Positions 7,880-19,493 of a stretch of DNA of 64,000 nucleotides are shown here, one piece after another (within the stretch, counting starts at the first letter, position 1; the number at the start of each line of letters is the position of its first letter). The stretch comes from Mycobacterium sp. 852014-50255_SCH5639931 (GTDB lineage Bacteria > Actinomycetota > Actinomycetes > Mycobacteriales > Mycobacteriaceae). Location of the stretch: contig NZ_LZSV01000004.1 in the NCBI RefSeq assembly GCF_001665605.1, positions 124,001-188,000 on the forward strand, written 5' to 3'. The position numbers were made by a program, and so were the translations under genes. A model generated the notes under the pieces. It was not told the DNA's origin, did no database searches, and saw only the letters and a list, made by a program, of their open reading frames with translations.

Positions 7880-8640
7880 CGTCGGACCGTGTGCTGAGTG
7901 TGCCAACCGAGTTCGCATCCTGGATCAAGCGGCTGCCCAGCAGGAACCAGAGCCGGCGTACCGGCGCGACCGTCGTGTTTCCGCACGCGGGGGCCGCCGC
8001 GGCGAGCTATCGCGTGCTGGCTACCGCGCTGGCCGCGGGCGCCGACACCTACATCGTGCAGTACCCGCGGCGCGCGGACCGGCTGAGTCACCCGGCCCCC
8101 GACACGGTGCACGACCTGGCCCGGGGTTTGTTCGACGCCGGGCCGTGGAGCCGGGTGGCGCCGCTGCGGCTGTTCGGCCACAGCATGGGTGCGGTCGTGG
8201 CTTTCGAGTTCGCCAGGATCGCCGAATCCCACGATGTTGCCGTGCAGCGCCTGTGGGTCTCGGCCGGCCCGGCGCCATCGGCCGTCGCCGCCATGCCGCA
8301 ACTCCCCACCACCGACGACGGATTGCTCGCCGACATCGCCGATCTCGGCGGCACCGCCCCCGAGCTGCTCGCCGATGAAGAGTTCGCCGAACTGCTGACC
8401 ACGGCGGTGCGCGCCGACTACGAAGCGGTCAACCGCTACGAGTGCGCTCCCGGCGTAAAAATCCGCGCCGACATCCGCGTCCTGGGGGCCCGCGACGACC
8501 ACCGCGTCGATCCGTCCGCATTGCGGCTCTGGGAGAACCACACCAGCGGCGCCTTCGAGTTGTTCTTGTACGACGGCGGGCATTTTTATCTCGACGAGCA
8601 CATCGATGCCGTGGCGCGACGGGTGAATGCCGATGTCTGA
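7876..8640 (+). CDS. mbtT: Mycobactin thioesterase MbtT
   Basis: 254-residue alpha/beta-hydrolase thioesterase of the type II (GrsT-like) class. The motif GHSMG carries the nucleophile Ser103, GARDDHR supplies the acidic residue near 207 and GGHFYL the catalytic His236. VVFPHAGAAAASY is the usual N-terminal oxyanion region. It starts with ATGA overlapping the end of mbtB, exactly where M. tuberculosis MbtB would continue into its fused thioesterase. I therefore infer that it hydrolyses or edits misprimed intermediates on MbtB and its partners, or supplies the missing domain in trans. The symbol is the one I recall for stand-alone thioesterases in mbt clusters. Confidence 0.85.
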   Translation: MTSDRVLSVPTEFASWIKRLPSRNQSRRTGATVVFPHAGAAAASYRVLATALAAGADTYIVQYPRRADRLSHPAPDTVHDLARGLFDAGPWSRVAPLRLFGHSMGAVVAFEFARIAESHDVAVQRLWVSAGPAPSAVAAMPQLPTTDDGLLADIADLGGTAPELLADEEFAELLTTAVRADYEAVNRYECAPGVKIRADIRVLGARDDHRVDPSALRLWENHTSGAFELFLYDGGHFYLDEHIDAVARRVNADV

Positions 8641-9949
8641 CAACGGGTTCACCGGCGCCTCCGATCCGGTCGCGATCGTCGGCATGGCCGTCGAAGCGCC
8701 CGGCGGCATCGACACCGCCGACAAGTACTGGGAACTGTTGTCCCACGGCCGTGAGGCGCTGGGGCCGTTCCCCAACGATCGGGGTTGGCAGGTCCGCGAA
8801 CTGCTCGCGGGGTCGCGGCGCAGCGGTTTCAAGAAGATCCACGATCGTGGTGGATTTCTCTCCGGCGCAACCACCTTCGACCCGGAGTTTTTCGGCATCT
8901 CGCCGCGCGAGGCCGTCGCCATGGACCCCCAGCAGCGCGTCGTGCTCCGGGTGTCCTGGCGCGCGCTGGAAAACAGCGGCATCAACCCCGACGATTTGAC
9001 CGGGCACGACGCGGGGTGCTTCGTCGGCGCCTCGGCCACCGGATACGGGCCGCAGATGGCCAACTTCTCCCAGCACAGCGGTCACCTGCTCGCCGGGACC
9101 GCGCTCAGCGTGATCTCCGGGCGGGTCGCCTACACACTCGGATTGGCCGGCCCGGCGCTGACGGTGGACTCGTCGTGCGCGTCCGCGCTGGCGGCGTTCC
9201 ACCTCGCCGTGCGCTCGATCCAAAACGGCGACTGCGACCTGGCGCTGGCCGGCGGGGTGAACGTGCTGGGCTCGCCCGGGTTCTTCGTCGAATTCTCTAA
9301 GCAGCACGCCCTTTCCGACGACGGTCACTGCCGCCCCTACAGTGCGAACGCCAGCGGGACGGTGTGGGCCGAGGGGGCGGCGATGTTTGTGCTGCAACGC
9401 AAATCGGCCGCGCTGCGCGCGGGGCGCCAGGTCGTCGCCGAAGTCCGCGCCACCGCCGTCAACCAGGATGGCCGCAGCGCCGGGCTGAGCGCCCCCAGCG
9501 GCGGCGCGCAGGTCCGTCTGTTCCGGCGCGCCATGACGCAGGCCGGGATCCGGCCCGAAGAGGTCGGGATGGTCGAGGGCCACGGCACGGGCACCCGTCT
9601 CGGGGACCGCACCGAATTGCGGTCGCTGGCACAAACCTACGGAGACACGGCGCCCGGCGCCGGCGCGTTGCTCGGCTCGGTGAAATCCAACGTCGGCCAC
9701 GCGCTGGCCGCTAGCGGCGCACTCGGGCTGGCGAAAGTCATCGTCGCCGCCGAGCACGGGGCCATCCCACCGACCCTGCATGCCGCGGAGGCGAGTCCGG
9801 AAATAGATTGGGACAGCCAGGGTTTGCGCTTAGCGAAGACGCTGACCCCGTGGCCCGCGGCCGGCGGGCGACGGATCGCGGCGACATCGGCGTTCGGCAT
9901 CGCCGGGACCAACGCGCACGTGATCATCGCCCTCCCCGAGGTCGCGTGA
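8633..9949 (+). CDS. mbtC: Mycobactin polyketide ketosynthase MbtC
   Basis: 438-residue stand-alone beta-ketoacyl synthase that works with MbtD to make the beta-hydroxybutyrate-type unit of mycobactin. The active-site Cys182 is in VDSSCASAL, His317 in VEGHGTGT and His356 in KSNVGHAL, the complete Cys-His-His triad. It begins SDPVAIVGMAVEAPGG as in the family. I chose ATG 8633 over ATG 8627, because GGGTGA at 8621-8626 is then correctly spaced and the N terminus matches the M. tuberculosis protein I remember. The gene overlaps mbtT by 8 bp and its TGA shares one base with the mbtD ATG. Confidence 0.95.
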   Translation: MSDNGFTGASDPVAIVGMAVEAPGGIDTADKYWELLSHGREALGPFPNDRGWQVRELLAGSRRSGFKKIHDRGGFLSGATTFDPEFFGISPREAVAMDPQQRVVLRVSWRALENSGINPDDLTGHDAGCFVGASATGYGPQMANFSQHSGHLLAGTALSVISGRVAYTLGLAGPALTVDSSCASALAAFHLAVRSIQNGDCDLALAGGVNVLGSPGFFVEFSKQHALSDDGHCRPYSANASGTVWAEGAAMFVLQRKSAALRAGRQVVAEVRATAVNQDGRSAGLSAPSGGAQVRLFRRAMTQAGIRPEEVGMVEGHGTGTRLGDRTELRSLAQTYGDTAPGAGALLGSVKSNVGHALAASGALGLAKVIVAAEHGAIPPTLHAAEASPEIDWDSQGLRLAKTLTPWPAAGGRRIAATSAFGIAGTNAHVIIALPEVA

Positions 9950-12900
9950 TGCTGACCGTCCCACTGCCCGACGGCCGCGTACCCGTGCTGCTCTCGTCGC
10001 ACGACGAAGAGCTGATCGGTGTGGACGCCCGGGCGATCCTGGACTACCTGGGCGGGACCGGCGCGGACACCGACACCGCGGCCCTGGCGTCCACCCTGCT
10101 GCGGCTTCGGCGGGTGCGGCGGCACCGCGCGGTGGTTCGGGCGGCCGGCCGCGCCGAGCTGGTCTCCGGCCTGACCGCGCTCGCCGACGGCGAGGAGCAC
10201 CCGCTGGTCACCCGATCCTGCAGCAACGTTGCGCCGTGCATCGCCTTCGTGTTTCCCGGCCAGGGCAGCCAGTGGCAATCGATGGGCGCCGAGGCATACC
10301 AACGACTTCCGGCTTACCGTGCCGAGGCCGACCGGTGCGCCCAGGCGTTCCGCACCGCCGGGCTGCCTTCACCGTTGCCCTACCTGACCGGGCAACTCGA
10401 CGAGAACTGGTTGCGCACCGAAATCCAGGGAGCGCAGTTCACCCACGCGGTCAGCCTGGCCCACGAATGGCGATTCCACGGCGTGCTCCCCGCAATCACC
10501 GTCGGCCACAGCCTCGGCGAGGTCGCGGCGGCGTACGTGGCCGGAACGATAACGCTGCCGGACGCGGTCGCGTTGGTCGGAGCCCGCGCCACGATCGTCG
10601 GCCAATTGGCCGGTCACTACGCCATGGCGGTGCTTGGCGCCGGCGTGGACGAGGCCGAGTCCCTGATCGGCGAAACGGCGGGCTGGCTGGAAGTTTCGGC
10701 GGTCAACGGCCCCTCGTCGACCGTGGTGTCCGGAGACCACGACGCCGTGGCGGCCGCCGTGTGCCTCGCCCGGCGACGGGGCGTCTTCACCCACCAGTTG
10801 TCGGTGGACTATCCGGGCCACACCAGCGTGCTGCGGCCGCTGCGCACCCAGCTGGCCGAGCTGGTTCCCCGCTCGGCGTTCCGGGACAGTCCGGTGCGAT
10901 TCGTCGGTTCGACCTTCGGTGCGGAGGTCGGCGGCGACGTGGACTTCTCCGGGTACTGGTATGACAACCTTTGCAACACCGTGCGTTTCGACCGGGCGGT
11001 GGCGGCGGCCCGAAGGCTCGGGGCCACGACGTTCGTCGAGTTGTCCGCGCACCCCGCGCTGCTGTACCCGCTCGCGGACCTGGTCGACGAGCGGACGACC
11101 GTGGCCGTCGGCTCGGGACATCGCGAAGGGGCCATCACCGACACGCTGGCGGCGAACATTGCCGGCGTGGCTGCGGCCGATCCCGGCTGCCAATGGGCCA
11201 ACGCGATCCCCGGCGGTGTCCGGCCGCCGTTGCGCGGATTCCCGAACGCGCCGATGCGGGCGATGCACCTGTGGGCGGCGCCCGAACCGCTGATCGAGAC
11301 GGGGGAGACCCTCGCGCTCACCGTCGCGGTTGAGGATTGGCGCCATGAGACGCGACCGGGTGCGGCGGGTGCGGACATCGGCATTGTCGCCGTCGGCTCC
11401 ACGGACGGCGCTTTGGCCAAGCGACTGATGGACGCCGTTGCGGCGCATAGCGATTGCCGGGTGGTGTCGCCGAACGACGCGGAAATCCTCGCGGTGATCG
11501 CGCCGGATCTCGACGAGCTCGATGCCACCGTGGCGATCGAGCAGATCGCCGAGTGGCCGGACGCAGGGCTACCCGACTACGCCGCCCTGACCGGCCCGCG
11601 ATGCCGGGCCGTCTGGTTGCTGACCGTGCGCGCCGAAGCCATCGATCCGGGTGACGCCGATGCGTCCCCGGCACAGGCGGCGCTGGCCGCGATGCACCGC
11701 AGCGTCGGCTTCGAATTCACCGACCAGGCCTTCGGGCATCTCGACCTGCCCGGCCGAGACGTCGATGCCGGCACGGCCCGCGCCGCCGTCGACGTGCTGC
11801 TCGGGGAGCCGGCGGAAGTAGCGCTGCGAGGCAACGAATCGCCGTCCCGCCACGTGCGGACCTTCCGGGAGTGCCGCGATTCGGCGACCAAGCGGCCGCT
11901 GGGCGCCGACGCGCTGGACAACGTGGTGATCACCGGCGGCAGCGGAGCGATCGGCCTGCAGTATGCGCGGTACTGCATCGAGCGCGGCGCGCGGACGGTC
12001 ACCCTGTTGAGCCGCAACGGTATCGATGAAGAGGCGCTGCGCCGGCTTACCGCGAACCACGACACCGAGGTGCGCGCCCCGCGGTGCGATATCACCGATC
12101 CGGCCGCATTGGCGGCCGTCGCCGCCCGGCACGCGGGGAACGGCGCGTCGTTGCTGATCCATACCGCGGGCATCGCCGCGGCCCGGCCGCGTTCCGAGCT
12201 GACCGGAGCCGACGTCGCGGCGGTGTGCGCCGCAAAGGTGCGCGGCCTGGCACTGCTGGCCGACGTCTGGCCGCTGCGGCCCGATTGCCGGATCCTGGCC
12301 TGCTCGTCGGTGTTCGGCGTATGGGGCGGTTACGGCCACGCGGCTTACGCCGCCTCCAACCGGATGCTCGACGTGCTGGTCGCCCAGCTGCGCGGCCGGG
12401 GCCGCGACAGCATGGCGATCCGGTGGGGGCTGTGGCAGGCCGCCGGCGTGGTCACGGGTGACGAGATCACCCGCACCGAACGCTCCGGCCTGGTCGCGAT
12501 GGCTCCGGAACCGGCGATCGAGGCGGGCCTGTGCCGCTACGACGCAGATCCACTGATCTTCGACGCCGACCTCGACCGGCTCGCGGTGTTCTTCGAAAGC
12601 CAGGGCATGCCAATGCCGTTCAGTGCGCAGCGAGGCGGCGACGGGGGAGCGGACGGCCTTGCCGCCAAGCCGCTCGCCGAGGTGGTGCGCACCGAACTCG
12701 CCGCGACATTGCACCTGGAAGATTCGGTGTCGATCGACCCGAGCGCACCGCTCATCGACCTGGGAGTGGACTCGTTGCTCGCACTCGATCTGCGTAAGCG
12801 GCTGCGCCGGACGGTCGGATGCTCGGTCCCGGTCGCTCGCATGCTCGGCGGGATCACCCTCAACGAATTGATCGACGCGTTACACGCCGGGCCGCGGGAC

Positions 12901-12951
12901 GGCGCAACACTCGTCGATCGTGAAGCCAGAAAGGTTGGACTCCCAGCGTGA
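9949..12951 (+). CDS. mbtD: Mycobactin polyketide synthase MbtD (AT-KR-ACP)
   Basis: 1000-residue polyketide synthase subunit without a ketosynthase, which MbtC supplies. The acyltransferase domain begins FVFPGQGSQW and has the nucleophile Ser188 in GHSLGE. A ketoreductase domain has the nucleotide-binding VVITGGSGAIG at about 659-669 and the catalytic YAASN with Tyr800. The C-terminal acyl carrier has LGVDSLL with Ser942. Together with MbtC it extends the chain by a two-carbon ketide, which it reduces to the hydroxy level, between the two lysine-derived residues. The start ATG 9949 overlaps the mbtC stop by one base. An earlier in-frame ATG at 9808 lies inside mbtC and is not supported. The end overlaps mbtE by GTGA. 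Confidence 0.95.
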   Translation: MLTVPLPDGRVPVLLSSHDEELIGVDARAILDYLGGTGADTDTAALASTLLRLRRVRRHRAVVRAAGRAELVSGLTALADGEEHPLVTRSCSNVAPCIAFVFPGQGSQWQSMGAEAYQRLPAYRAEADRCAQAFRTAGLPSPLPYLTGQLDENWLRTEIQGAQFTHAVSLAHEWRFHGVLPAITVGHSLGEVAAAYVAGTITLPDAVALVGARATIVGQLAGHYAMAVLGAGVDEAESLIGETAGWLEVSAVNGPSSTVVSGDHDAVAAAVCLARRRGVFTHQLSVDYPGHTSVLRPLRTQLAELVPRSAFRDSPVRFVGSTFGAEVGGDVDFSGYWYDNLCNTVRFDRAVAAARRLGATTFVELSAHPALLYPLADLVDERTTVAVGSGHREGAITDTLAANIAGVAAADPGCQWANAIPGGVRPPLRGFPNAPMRAMHLWAAPEPLIETGETLALTVAVEDWRHETRPGAAGADIGIVAVGSTDGALAKRLMDAVAAHSDCRVVSPNDAEILAVIAPDLDELDATVAIEQIAEWPDAGLPDYAALTGPRCRAVWLLTVRAEAIDPGDADASPAQAALAAMHRSVGFEFTDQAFGHLDLPGRDVDAGTARAAVDVLLGEPAEVALRGNESPSRHVRTFRECRDSATKRPLGADALDNVVITGGSGAIGLQYARYCIERGARTVTLLSRNGIDEEALRRLTANHDTEVRAPRCDITDPAALAAVAARHAGNGASLLIHTAGIAAARPRSELTGADVAAVCAAKVRGLALLADVWPLRPDCRILACSSVFGVWGGYGHAAYAASNRMLDVLVAQLRGRGRDSMAIRWGLWQAAGVVTGDEITRTERSGLVAMAPEPAIEAGLCRYDADPLIFDADLDRLAVFFESQGMPMPFSAQRGGDGGADGLAAKPLAEVVRTELAATLHLEDSVSIDPSAPLIDLGVDSLLALDLRKRLRRTVGCSVPVARMLGGITLNELIDALHAGPRDGATLVDREARKVGLPA

Positions 12952-15900
12952 CGAACACCACCGGGGCCAGCGCCCGTCTCGATGACGAACGCCTGGAATT
13001 GTTGCGCCGCAAGATCGCCGAACGTGGCCTGGCCAGGCCCGCCGTCTCCGCACCCGTGGCCACCTGCGACGAGCCGCGCATGTCCGTCGGCCAGCACCGG
13101 ATGTGGTTCGTACAGTCGGTGGACCCCGACAGCGCGCTGCTCAACGTCTGTGTCTCCTATCGCGTAACCGGCACGGTCGACATCGACCGATTGCGGAGCG
13201 CGGTCGACGCCGTGGCCGCGCGGCACTCCGTACTGCACACGACGTACGACACCGGTCCGGACGGCGACCCGTACCCGGTCATCCACGACGAGCTGCGGCC
13301 CGAGTGGGCCGAGCACGACCTGTCGGAACTGACCGATCAGGCCCGGCGGTTGCGGCTGGATGTGCTGGCGCAGCGGGATTTCCGCCGGCCCTTCGACCTG
13401 GCCAAGGATTCGCCCCTGCGTGTCACCGCGGCCCGCTTGTCCGCCGACGAGCTGATGCTGTTGGTCACCGCGCATCACATCGCCTGGGACGACGCTTCGT
13501 GGACACCGTTCTTCGCGGACCTGACTCGCGCGTACACCGATCCGGTCGGATTCGGCGGGGAACCCGCGATAACGGCGCCTCCGCCGGACGAAGCCGCGGA
13601 TCACGCCGCGGACTTCGAATACTGGCGACCCCTGATGGCGAATCTGCCCGAGCCGCTTGAGCTTCCGGGCCCCAACGGTTCGGTGGTCCCAAACACCTGG
13701 CGTGCACAACGCGCTACGACGCGGTTGCCGGCGGCCACCGTCGATCGCGCCGCGGCGCTGGCGCGCGAGACCGGTGCCACCCCGTACATCGTGCTGATGG
13801 CCGCCTTCGCCGCGCTGGTGCATCGCTACACCCAGTCAACGGACTTCCTGATCGCCGCGCCCGTGCTCAACCGTGGCGTCGGGGCGGAATCGGCCATCGG
13901 TTACTACGGCAACACCGTGGTGATCCGGATGCGACCGGAGCCACACCAGACGTTCCGGCAGCTACTGGCCCAAACCCGGGATGACGCGGTTGGCGCCTTC
14001 GCCCATTCGCGTGCCGACTTGGACTGGCTGGTGCGCGAGTCCAATCCCGATCGCCGGCATGGCGCCGACCGGATGACCCGGGTGAGCTTCGGGCAGCGCG
14101 AGCCCGATGGCGCCGGCTTCTGCCCGCCCGGGGTGCGGTGCGAGCGAGGGGAACTGCGCGGTCATTTCAACCAGCTGCCACTCAGTTTCATGATCGAGCT
14201 GGATCGCGCGAACGGCGGGCTGGTCGAAGCCGAGTACCTGGTCGAGGTGCTGGATCACCGGCTGGTGGACCAGCTGCTGAGGCACTACGCGGTGCTGCTC
14301 GACAACGCACTGGCGGACCCCGACGCGGCGCTGTCGGCATGCGCGCTGATGGACAGCGACGATGCCGAGTGGTTGCGTTGGGCCTCCACCGGTGCCGAGT
14401 TCGAGACCCCGGCCGCCACCTTGCCCGCGCTGGTCACCCACCGAGCGGCGCTGTCGCCCGATGCCATCGCCGTGGTCTATGAGGGTCGCGAGTACACCTA
14501 CCGGGAGATCGACGAAGAGTCGAACCGCTTGGCACACTGGCTGATCGAGCAGGGCATCGGCACCGAGGAGCGCGTCGCGGTGTTGCTGGACAAATCACCC
14601 GAACTGGTCATCACCGCGCTGGGAGTGCTGAAGGCCGGAGCGGTCTACCTGCCGGTGGATCCCACCTACCCCGAGGATCGGCTGACCTTCATTCTGGGTG
14701 ACGCCGACGCCAAACTGGTGCTGCGCGAGGCGGTTCCGGGGCTGTCGCGATACCCGGCCACCGCGCCCGCCGAGCTTGCGCGGCCGTTGGGCCCACACAA
14801 CACCGCCTACTTGATCTACACCTCGGGTTCGACCGGCCTGCCCAAGGGCGTGCCGGTGCCCCACGCCCCGATCGCCGAATACTTCGTCTGGTTCGGTGAC
14901 GAGTACCGCGTCGACGAGACCGACCGGCTGCTGCAGGTCGCGTCGCCCAGCTTCGACGTGTCCATGGGCGAGATTTTCGGCACGTTGATCATGGGCGCGC
15001 GCCTGGTGATTCCGCGGCCCGACGGGCTGCGCGACATCGGCTACCTGACGGATCTGCTGAGCCGCGAGGGCATCACCTCGATGCATTTCGTGCCGTCACT
15101 GCTCGGGCTGTTCCTGTCTCTTCCCGGGGTCAGTCAGTGGCGCACCCTGCGGCGCGTGCCGATCGGCGGGGAGGCCCTGCCGGGCGAGATCGCCGACAAG
15201 TTCCATGCCACCTTCGACGCGCTGCTGTACAACTTCTACGGACCGACCGAGACCGTCGTCAACTGCACCAGCTACCCGGTCGAAGGGGCCCAGGGCACCC
15301 GGGTGGTACCCATCGGGCGTCCCAAGATCAACACCCAGGTACACCTCCTCGACAACGCGTTGCGGCCGGTTCCCGTTGGCGTGATCGGCGAGATCTACAT
15401 CGGCGGAACGCATGTCGCCCACGGATATCACCAAAGACCCGGACTGACGGCCGAACGGTTCGTCGCCGACCCGTTCACCCCCGGCGGTCGGCTGTACCGC
15501 TCCGGCGACCTGGCCCGCCGCAACGCCGACGGGGACATCGAGTTCGTCGGCCGCGCCGACGAGCAGGTGAAGATCCGAGGCTTCCGCATCGAGCTGGGCG
15601 AGATCGCCGCCGCCATCTCGGTCGACCCCAGCGTCGGGCAGGCGGTGGTGCTGGCCATGGACCTGCCCCGGTTGGGCAAGAGCCTGGTCGGATACGTAAC
15701 GCCGGTCCCGGGCGGCGGCCCGGAAACCGTTGAGGTCGAACGCATCCGAGCCCGGGTGGCCGCCGCGCTGCCGGACTACATGACGCCGGCCGCCTACGTG
15801 GCGCTCGACGAAATCCCGATCACGGCGCACGGCAAGATCGACCGGGCCGCGATGCCCCAACCACAGATCGCGGCGGCCGCCGCATACCGCGACCCGACGA

Positions 15901-18900
15901 CCCCCACCGAACGCCGCATCGCCGCAATGTTTTCCGCGCTGCTCGGCCACGACCGGGTGGGGGTCGACGACTCATTCTTCGACCTGGGCGGCCACTCGCT
16001 GCTGGCCACCAAACTGGTCACCGCGATCCGCTCGGAGTGCGGGGTGGAGCTCGGCATCCGCGACGTCTTCGAGCTCGCGACGGTGGGCTTGCTGGCGGAA
16101 CGGGTCGACCAGCTGAGCTTCGGAGAACTCAGGCAGTCGCGGCCCAGGCTGATCGCGACCGCCCACGACGAGCCGATGCCGCTGTCGGCCTCACAGCTGC
16201 GCAGCTGGTTCGCCTACCGCGTCGACGGGCCCAGCTGGGTCAACAACATTCCCTTCGCCGCGAAGCTGACCGGGCCGTGGGACATCGACGCCCTGATCGC
16301 CGCCGTCGGCGACGTCGTCGTCCGGCACGAGATCCTGCGCACCTCCTACGTGGAGTTCGACGGGGTGCCCTACCAGGTGGTCGGGCCGGCCGGGGAGGTC
16401 GCCGTACGGCGGGCGACCGGGCCCGACGACGCTTGGCTGCAGCGGGAGCTGGACGCCGAGCGCCGGCACTGCTTCGAGCTGGACCGCGAGCTTCCGGTTC
16501 GGGTTGCGGTGCTGCACACCGCCGACGACCCCACCGAACACGTGCTGTCGCTTGTCGTCCACCACATCGCCTCCGACCACTGGTCGGCGGGGGTGCTGTT
16601 CGCCGACGTGATGACCGCGTACCGGGCCCAGCGGGCCGGGGAAACCCCGGCCTGGGCGCCGCTGCGGGTGCAGTACGCCGACTACGCGGCGTGGCAGGGG
16701 GCATTCCTGGGCGATGCGGGCGGCCAGGAGTCCGCCGTCGCCGCCGAGCAACGCGAGTACTGGAGCCGGCAGTTGGCCGGGCTGCCGGAGGACACCGGGC
16801 TGCGTCCCGACTTCGCGCGCCAGCCGGTGCCCAGCGGTGCGGGCGAATCCGTCGACTTCCGCATCGACGCGGCCACCCGCGGCAAGCTCGCAGAGTTGTC
16901 GCGCGAGATGGGCATCACCGAGTTCATGTTGCTGCAAACGGCGGTCGCCGTAGTGCTGCACAAGGCGGGTGGTGGCCGGGACATCCCGCTGGGCACCCCG
17001 GTCGCCGGGCGCACCGAGGCCGAATTGGACCAGCTGATCGGGTTTTTCGTCAACATCCTGGTGCTGCGGAACGACCTGACCGGCAACCCGACGCTGCGTG
17101 AACTGCTGACCCGCGCCCGGGAGACGGCGCTGGCCGCCTACGCCCACCAGGACCTGCCGTTCGACCGGGTGGTCGACAGCGTCAGCCCGGTGCGGTCGCT
17201 GTCGCGCAACCCGCTGTTCCAGGTCGTCGTGCACGTCCGCGACCAGCTGCCCGCCACGCGGGTGATAGAGCAGGATCCCGAAAATGGCGGACGGGACGCG
17301 GTGTGCACCGCGCTGGACCCCGTCTTCGACATGGCGCACGCCGATCTCAGTGTCAACTTCTTCGGCACCGACGGCTCGGGGGGAGTCGGGTACAACTGCA
17401 ACCTGATCTTCCGCACCGAGCTGTACAGCCGAGCCACCATCGAGCGGTTGGCCGGCTGGCTGACCCGCGTGGTCACCGAGTTTGCCGGCAACGCTGACCA
17501 GACTTTGCGCGACCTGCAGCTGACCGACGCCGACGAGCGGCTCCGGATGCTGAAGCACTGGAGCCGGGGCGAAAGGCCGCCGCACGACCGGCCACGCACC
17601 ATTCCAGAACTCCTGCAGCCGAGCCGAAGCTGGGGCCCCGACCGGATCGCGGTGCGCTGCGGCGACGAGCAGATCGATTACGTTGCGCTGCAGCGTCGTT
17701 CGGACAACCTTGCGGCGCTGCTCGTCGCGCGGGGGGTGAGGCCGGGGTCGATGGTGGGGTTGTCGACGCGGCGGAGCATCGACCTGGTGGTGGCACTGGT
17801 GGCCATCATGAAGGCAGGCGGCGGCTATTTCCCCATCGATCCCGCCTACCCGCCGGCGCGCAAGCAGTTCATGCTCGACGACGTGCAACCACCGGTGGTG
17901 CTCGCCACGGCCGACTCGGCCCGCGGCATGCCCGAAGTTGCCGGCGTCACGGTCATTTCGCTGGACGACCCGCAGGTGCGCGAAGCGGTGGACAACGGGG
18001 AAGTCGATCCGCGAGAACTGCCCCTCCCGCACCCCGACCACCCGATGTTTCTGGTCTTCACGTCCGGATCCACGGGCAAGCCGAAAGGCGCCCTGGGCAC
18101 GCATCGGTCCATGGCGGCCCGGCTGGACTGGCAGCTACGGCACTACCCACCGAGAACCGACGACATTCGACTGGCACAGGCGTCGATCACGTTTCTCGAG
18201 GGCGGCATGGAAATCCTGGCCGGCCTCGCGGCGGGGGCGACCATGATCCTCGCCGACGATGCCGAGCACCGCGACCCGGAAGCGCTCGGGGAGTTGATGG
18301 TCCGGCACGCGGTGGCCCAGGTGACCGCGGTGCCCAGCCTGGTCTCCGCCCTGGTCGACAGCAGGCCCGACGCGGTGCGCGCCCTGTCCCGGCTGGTGTG
18401 CGGTGGAGAACCGGTGAGTACCGCGCTGCTGCAGCGGCTGGTGTCGGCGTGCGCCGGCGCAGGCACCGAGCTGTTGAACAACATCGGTTCCACCGAGACC
18501 TCCGGTGCGGTGTCCCGCGGTCGACTGGAGCCGCCGAATCCTTTGGTGGGCAAACCGGTCCCGGGGTCCGACGCCTACCTGCTCGACGAGGGCCTGCGGC
18601 CGGTGCCGGTCGGGGTGGTGGGCGAGCTGTACTACGCCGGCGACCAACTGGCCCGGGGCTACTGGAAGCGGCCCGGATTGACCGCCACCCGGTTCGTGGC
18701 CAATCCCTATGCCCTCGAACCCGGTTCTCGCCTGTACCGCAGCGGCGACCTTGCCCGCTGGACCGAGGACGGGCGACTGGAATTCATCGGACGCTCCGAC
18801 CACCAGGTACAGGTGCGCGGCTTCCGGGTGGAGTTGGCCGAGGTCGAGGCGGTGCTGGCGGAAGCCGACGGCGTCGCCGCTGCGGCGGCCCGCACCTGGG

Positions 18901-19493
18901 AGGTGCACGGCGGCACCTCGCTGGCCGGATACGTTGTGCCACAACAGCCGATCGGCGATGACACCGAGAAGGCCGCGTTCGTATCGCAGGTGCGCGCCGC
19001 GATCGGAACGACACTGCCCGGCTACATGATGCCCTCGTCGTTGACCGTTCTCGACGCGCTGCCCAAAACCGAATCGGGCAAGCTGAACCGGCCCGGGCTG
19101 CCGCCGCCGGCGGTCAGCACCCGCGGACACGTTGAACCGTCGCGCACCGACACCGAACGGGCGCTGGCCAAGGTGTTCGCCGAACTGCTCTCGACGCCCG
19201 AGGTGGGCCGCTTCGACGACTTCTTCGCCCTGGGCGGCGACAGCATCCTGTCAGTGCAGCTGGCCTCGCGGGCGCGAGCGGCCGGCCTGGCGGTCAACCC
19301 GCGGATGATCTTCGAGAACCCGACGGTGCAACAGCTGGCCGCCGCCCTGGATGCGTTGGGGGGCACCGACACCGAGCCCGCCGCCGAGCCCGCCGACGCC
19401 CGGTTCGAGCCCATGAGCGCGTCCGGGCTTTCGGCCGAGGATCTCGCCGCCGTGACGCAGCTGTGGTCGTCGTCACGGGACGGTACGCCATGA
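12948..19493 (+). CDS. mbtE: Mycobactin NRPS MbtE, two modules (C-A-PCP-C-A-PCP)
   Basis: 2181-residue synthetase that should incorporate the first, N-hydroxylated lysine. Module 1: condensation (HHIAWDD, His176-177), adenylation ([10 protein letters not shown] at about 625, [22 protein letters not shown]) and carrier (GGHS, Ser1017). Module 2: condensation (HHIASDH, His1205-1206), adenylation ([10 protein letters not shown] at about 1705, GKLNRP) and carrier (GGDS, Ser2099). I recall M. tuberculosis MbtE as about 1680 residues, so this one is some 500 longer. In the second adenylation domain the A4 segment reads [10 protein letters not shown]. Leu1750 replaces the Asp that normally grips the amino group, and A5 is NNIGSTETS rather than NxYGPTE. 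Start GTG 12948 overlaps mbtD. Confidence 0.93.
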   Translation: MTNTTGASARLDDERLELLRRKIAERGLARPAVSAPVATCDEPRMSVGQHRMWFVQSVDPDSALLNVCVSYRVTGTVDIDRLRSAVDAVAARHSVLHTTYDTGPDGDPYPVIHDELRPEWAEHDLSELTDQARRLRLDVLAQRDFRRPFDLAKDSPLRVTAARLSADELMLLVTAHHIAWDDASWTPFFADLTRAYTDPVGFGGEPAITAPPPDEAADHAADFEYWRPLMANLPEPLELPGPNGSVVPNTWRAQRATTRLPAATVDRAAALARETGATPYIVLMAAFAALVHRYTQSTDFLIAAPVLNRGVGAESAIGYYGNTVVIRMRPEPHQTFRQLLAQTRDDAVGAFAHSRADLDWLVRESNPDRRHGADRMTRVSFGQREPDGAGFCPPGVRCERGELRGHFNQLPLSFMIELDRANGGLVEAEYLVEVLDHRLVDQLLRHYAVLLDNALADPDAALSACALMDSDDAEWLRWASTGAEFETPAATLPALVTHRAALSPDAIAVVYEGREYTYREIDEESNRLAHWLIEQGIGTEERVAVLLDKSPELVITALGVLKAGAVYLPVDPTYPEDRLTFILGDADAKLVLREAVPGLSRYPATAPAELARPLGPHNTAYLIYTSGSTGLPKGVPVPHAPIAEYFVWFGDEYRVDETDRLLQVASPSFDVSMGEIFGTLIMGARLVIPRPDGLRDIGYLTDLLSREGITSMHFVPSLLGLFLSLPGVSQWRTLRRVPIGGEALPGEIADKFHATFDALLYNFYGPTETVVNCTSYPVEGAQGTRVVPIGRPKINTQVHLLDNALRPVPVGVIGEIYIGGTHVAHGYHQRPGLTAERFVADPFTPGGRLYRSGDLARRNADGDIEFVGRADEQVKIRGFRIELGEIAAAISVDPSVGQAVVLAMDLPRLGKSLVGYVTPVPGGGPETVEVERIRARVAAALPDYMTPAAYVALDEIPITAHGKIDRAAMPQPQIAAAAAYRDPTTPTERRIAAMFSALLGHDRVGVDDSFFDLGGHSLLATKLVTAIRSECGVELGIRDVFELATVGLLAERVDQLSFGELRQSRPRLIATAHDEPMPLSASQLRSWFAYRVDGPSWVNNIPFAAKLTGPWDIDALIAAVGDVVVRHEILRTSYVEFDGVPYQVVGPAGEVAVRRATGPDDAWLQRELDAERRHCFELDRELPVRVAVLHTADDPTEHVLSLVVHHIASDHWSAGVLFADVMTAYRAQRAGETPAWAPLRVQYADYAAWQGAFLGDAGGQESAVAAEQREYWSRQLAGLPEDTGLRPDFARQPVPSGAGESVDFRIDAATRGKLAELSREMGITEFMLLQTAVAVVLHKAGGGRDIPLGTPVAGRTEAELDQLIGFFVNILVLRNDLTGNPTLRELLTRARETALAAYAHQDLPFDRVVDSVSPVRSLSRNPLFQVVVHVRDQLPATRVIEQDPENGGRDAVCTALDPVFDMAHADLSVNFFGTDGSGGVGYNCNLIFRTELYSRATIERLAGWLTRVVTEFAGNADQTLRDLQLTDADERLRMLKHWSRGERPPHDRPRTIPELLQPSRSWGPDRIAVRCGDEQIDYVALQRRSDNLAALLVARGVRPGSMVGLSTRRSIDLVVALVAIMKAGGGYFPIDPAYPPARKQFMLDDVQPPVVLATADSARGMPEVAGVTVISLDDPQVREAVDNGEVDPRELPLPHPDHPMFLVFTSGSTGKPKGALGTHRSMAARLDWQLRHYPPRTDDIRLAQASITFLEGGMEILAGLAAGATMILADDAEHRDPEALGELMVRHAVAQVTAVPSLVSALVDSRPDAVRALSRLVCGGEPVSTALLQRLVSACAGAGTELLNNIGSTETSGAVSRGRLEPPNPLVGKPVPGSDAYLLDEGLRPVPVGVVGELYYAGDQLARGYWKRPGLTATRFVANPYALEPGSRLYRSGDLARWTEDGRLEFIGRSDHQVQVRGFRVELAEVEAVLAEADGVAAAAARTWEVHGGTSLAGYVVPQQPIGDDTEKAAFVSQVRAAIGTTLPGYMMPSSLTVLDALPKTESGKLNRPGLPPPAVSTRGHVEPSRTDTERALAKVFAELLSTPEVGRFDDFFALGGDSILSVQLASRARAAGLAVNPRMIFENPTVQQLAAALDALGGTDTEPAAEPADARFEPMSASGLSAEDLAAVTQLWSSSRDGTP

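Noticed and set aside
16191..18104. A 637-codon minus-strand frame opposite mbtE (and many similar long antisense frames over the mbt genes)
   Set aside because: High G+C makes stop codons rare on the opposite strand. The plus strand encodes clear NRPS domains and the minus-strand products are low-complexity with no domain.
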